Assembly (NCBI GenBank): GCA_001600455.1
Contig: BCKC01000002.1
Location: 2,122,171-2,186,170 of the forward strand
Direction: 5' to 3'
Length of the DNA: 64,000 bases
From: Endocalyx cinctus
Lineage: Eukaryota; Ascomycota; Sordariomycetes; Amphisphaeriales; Apiosporaceae
Position numbers and translations under genes: made by a program. This document shows, piece by piece, positions 61,220-64,000 of this stretch (its first letter is position 1; each line of letters opens with the position of its first letter). Below the pieces are notes generated by a model, which searched no databases, was not told the DNA's origin, and was given only the letters and a program-made list of their open reading frames with translations.

Positions 61220-62634
61220 ACATTTTTGAAATTTTCTTAAAACATACCAAAAAAAGCAACTACTCTACTCTCGTTAAGCACCTTTTTTTCATTATTACCT
61301 ACATACTACCAGACAAGATCTGCATTTTTACGGCGTTTTACAAGGATTTGGCGGTAGATCGGCCATGGCTATGGCTCGTTGGGATTAGTTGTGATATCCA
61401 CACATCAGTTTATAATGTGTATTTTGGAGTGGGGTTTTGTGCTCAAGCAACGGCGTTATGGGGGCGAGATGACATGCAAGAAAAAAATTTCAGGGGAAAC
61501 TGGCGGGGAAAAAAGTAACCAAAGGATTTTACGAAAAGGGGGGTTTTGTCTGGGTTCTTGATTTTGGACCTTTTGAAACTTCCCTTTGCACACGAACCTT
61601 ACGCTCTCTTAACGATACAAAGAGGGAAAACAGGGTTTTTGATTTGCTACAAGATGAGCAAACATGCACATATGCATATCACACATTCTTTTGGAACACC
61701 ACCCGAACATACGAACACTCGTACGCATACACGATTGTGTTTAGAACAGCCATTTTCCTTTGTTTTTATCGATATCGAATACATGTCGCCCCTTGCGCGT
61801 GAAAAATTGAATACGAGAAAGATTCAAAGATATACAGCACAACCCACTCGTGTATTATATATATAGATCGCGAGAAGGGAAAGATAGAAATTGGCAGGTG
61901 ACCCAACTGGGTTGGCACCTCAAACTCGTTATTTTCATCTACTAAAAGTAGAACAAACAGAATTATTTCGTGTTGATTTTATTTGCAGACAAAATTGTTT
62001 CTTAGAAAAAGAGATAACCAATGCAGAATGATATTCTCTTTATGACGATTCTTTACAGCTATTTATGCGTGAACTAACGATCGCGTCTATACGGATAAGG
62101 AAACGGGTGTTCTGCGTGGATCGTACTTATATAATAGCTTCTGTAAAGGATGGGGTAAGAAATTGAACATGATCTAGACTTGAAGTCAGTAGGTAGGGCA
62201 AAGTGCTTCATGGTTATGACGTTTCTATACGGCCAACTTAATGTGTCTACCCGAAGTAGATAGCTCGAATAGGAGACAGTTCTTCTCATTCACCAACTAC
62301 GTAACTAAATCGCGAATTGAATTGGAATAGACACCGAGTTACATGGTATTTAGTATACTAAACTGAGTATATTACAGCTTCCCGTACGTTAACCATGCTA
62401 ATGGGTACAAAATCCTTTATTTGGAAGGGGGGTTAGCTACGGCATGGTAAGATTCCCATTGCCGCACACATTCTACTACGTCCCTCACTTTAGTAGTGAG
62501 TCAGATAGATAGGCCGAACAGGAACATACCACCATAACTGCTCTTTACCACTTCATCCCTAATGATAACAAGCTGAGAAGGGAATGATGGTTGATTTCCT
62601 TCTAGCACGCCTCGGTTATCGCAGTTGTAACTGA
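61220..62634. other. Convergent intergenic region between MDM34 and YAF9
   Basis: A 1.4 kb A+T-rich region holding the MDM34 3' UTR and the distal 3' side of YAF9. Short ORFs (61546-61866 plus, 62074-62289 minus) lack recognisable features. Confidence 0.6.
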
Positions 62635-62883
62635 TTATAGGATAAACTCATCATCCGAATCCGAGTCAGAGGAACTGGGCTCCGGGCTAGGCGAAATGAA
62701 GTGTCCTGATTTTTCGTTATCGATATAACGGTCCTCGATAGAAGAGGAAGCGTCGGACTCCGGGGTCGGCGAGAGTAGCTGATTGTCTACCCCACGCTTG
62801 TCGCTATGATCGACGAGCTCGCCCCCGCCGCTGTTGGGATTATTATTATTACTACTGATATTTCTCTGGCGGTAGCCGGGACC
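62635..62883 (-). other. Open 82-codon extension in frame behind the YAF9 stop codon
   Basis: Immediately after the TAG at 62886-62884 the same frame stays open for 82 codons, to a TAA at 62637-62635. The translation looks coding, not random: GPGYRQRNI, an Asn run, Gly-rich stretch, then SPTPESDASSSIEDRYIDNE and a Ser/Asp-rich acidic end (SSSDSDSDDEFIL). G+C content is close to that of the gene, whereas DNA beyond 62635 is A+T-rich. It could be reached by readthrough, or by removing a 51-nt in-frame intron at 62934-62884 (GTCAAG...GCTTAG) that carries the stop. It could also be a decayed end of a once-longer gene. Confidence 0.6.
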
Positions 62884-63711
62884 CTAAGCGGCTTCCGCCT
62901 TCAGCTCGGCAAGTAATTCCTCCTTCGACTTGACCGTCTTGTTCATCGCCTTGATCATCTGGTCGACTCTTTCTTTAGCCTCCCGCAGCCGCTTAATCTC
63001 GATCGACTCGGTCTCCCGGCTGAAAGGCTGGCCGGGACGCGTGTTGAGCGGGATCATAGCGCTGCGCTCCTTGACGTCGCCCTCGGCCGCCGGGGACTGC
63101 TGCTGCTGCGGAGCCGACTTCCCTTTGCCTTTGCCCTTGCCTCCCGAGCCGGTCGGGACGGGTGCGCCCTTGTCGCGGGCGCCCGAGGTGAGGATCTTGT
63201 AGAAGTCCTCGAACGGCTCGTTAAACAGCTGCTCCTCGTAGGTCCAGGCGACGACCTCGCCGTTGCTACGCATCGCCTCCCTCTCCTCCTCGGTCCGTCC
63301 GTAAGGGTGCAGTCGGAGGTGGTGGTACAGGGTCTGGGGCTTCTCGCCGCTCTTGCTGTCGTAGTAGAGCTTGATGGTGATCTCGAACTCGCCCCAACCC
63401 GTCTCCTTGACGACGAATCCTTTCTGCTTCTTGGCTTTGCCCTCGTTCTCCTTGACGACCGTCTCGGCGTCGATGGTCCGCAGGTGGTTCGGGATCGACT
63501 CGTGCAGCTTGAACTGCACGCGCCGGAGCCAGTAGAATATGTCCGTGTCCTCGATGCCCTTGACGAAGACCTCCCACGAGTGCGTGTGATCGACGGGGAC
63601 GCCGGCCGGTCGCGGGTTGTCGGTGTCGTTGAAGGGTCGCGCCGTGGTGCCGTAGATGAAGGGTCGGAAGATTTGTATGCCCTTGGCACGTTTTCCCGCC
63701 GGAGGCGCCAT
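62884..63711 (-). CDS. yaf9: YAF9, YEATS-domain subunit of NuA4 and SWR1
   Basis: Reads acylated histone H3 tails and serves both the NuA4 acetyltransferase and the SWR1 H2A.Z-exchange complex. Single open exon of 275 aa to TAG. The YEATS domain covers about residues 10-140: GIQIFRPFIYG, DHTHSWEVFVKG (41-52), DIFYWLRRVQFKLHESIPN, GFVVKETGWGEFEITIKLYY (98-117), and LYHHLRLHPYG. The aromatic cage region (HTHSW, the GWGEF loop with W106 and F109) is intact. A Gly-Lys and Gln low-complexity linker follows (about 185-210), then a C-terminal coiled coil (IEIKRLREAKERVDQMIKAM) typical of Yaf9/GAS41. The ATG at 63711 starts a basic N terminus. The gene is G+C-rich. The frame continues past the stop for 82 coding-like codons, so the true C terminus may be longer (341 aa if the 51-nt segment is spliced out). 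Confidence 0.95.
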   Translation of the reverse strand: MAPPAGKRAKGIQIFRPFIYGTTARPFNDTDNPRPAGVPVDHTHSWEVFVKGIEDTDIFYWLRRVQFKLHESIPNHLRTIDAETVVKENEGKAKKQKGFVVKETGWGEFEITIKLYYDSKSGEKPQTLYHHLRLHPYGRTEEEREAMRSNGEVVAWTYEEQLFNEPFEDFYKILTSGARDKGAPVPTGSGGKGKGKGKSAPQQQQSPAAEGDVKERSAMIPLNTRPGQPFSRETESIEIKRLREAKERVDQMIKAMNKTVKSKEELLAELKAEAA

Positions 63712-64000
63712 GGTTTATGAAGTTCTATGTACTCGTAGTGTGCTATAAGTACTGAATTCTAGCAGGAAATATGATCATTAAAGTAGAGGATCGAAAAAAG
63801 ATAATTTGATATCCCGAAAAAAAAAAACAAGTAAACGGTAATCGAGTTATGGAATTATGGTGAGATGGATATAAGATGAATGACTGCCATCCACGGGTAT
63901 TTCATACCCATCCATTTACTATCGTGACCTTAGATAGATTGGAACATGATGCGCATCAGATTATACGTTAAAAAATCGAAAGCTTGTACGGCAGAAATAT
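63712..64000. other. Upstream region of YAF9
   Basis: A+T-rich 5' flank of the minus-strand YAF9 gene, reaching the window edge. I see no gene in it. Confidence 0.6.

Noticed and set aside
63054..63689. 211-codon minus-strand ORF in a second frame of YAF9
   Set aside because: It is a frame shadow of the G+C-rich YAF9 coding sequence; the translation is almost only Ser, Arg, Thr and Pro.

Overview
The window is nuclear DNA from a filamentous ascomycete (Pezizomycotina, probably Sordariomycetes). Genes are cut by short GT-AG introns of about 45-170 nt with donors such as GTAAGT, GTGAGT and GTACGT. Two genes encode fungal-type Zn2Cys6 regulators, and the core eukaryotic genes (CTR9, CLA4, RPF1, IPK1, MDM34, YAF9) have filamentous-fungal architecture. 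Intergenic DNA is A+T-rich and full of long poly-A/T runs, simple repeats and palindromes of the type TACTTAAG/CTAGGTAC. All assignments come from reading the sequence; no database search was run. I call thirteen protein-coding genes and no convincing RNA gene, transposon or CRISPR array.

Layout. 1-6725: two Zn2Cys6 transcription-factor genes in tandem on the minus strand, the first running off the left edge. 6726-14457: 7.7 kb without a recognisable gene. 14458-16061: a TALE/KN-type homeobox gene, minus strand. 16062-32353: a 16.3 kb stretch without a recognisable gene. 32354-36050: CTR9 (Paf1 complex), minus, divergent from a Nudix-domain gene at 37580-38485. 39410-40641: a nitronate monooxygenase-like gene, convergent with a small secreted-protein gene (41011-41734, minus). 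43769-46691: the PAK kinase CLA4, minus. 50616-56627: RPF1 (ribosome biogenesis), an equilibrative nucleoside transporter and IPK1 (inositol-pentakisphosphate 2-kinase), all plus strand. 59007-61219: MDM34 (ERMES mitochondrial tether), plus, convergent with YAF9 (YEATS subunit of NuA4/SWR1) at 62884-63711, minus.

The genes do not form a pathway or a secondary-metabolite cluster. The right half is housekeeping (chromatin and transcription, polarity signalling, ribosome assembly, nucleoside and inositol phosphate metabolism, organelle contact). The left half is regulators with very long flanking regions. The most interesting observations are an 82-codon coding-like extension in frame behind the YAF9 stop codon, which could be reached by readthrough or by splicing out an in-frame 51-nt intron, and a CCG-N4-CGG palindrome inside an inverted repeat upstream of the first Zn2Cys6 gene.
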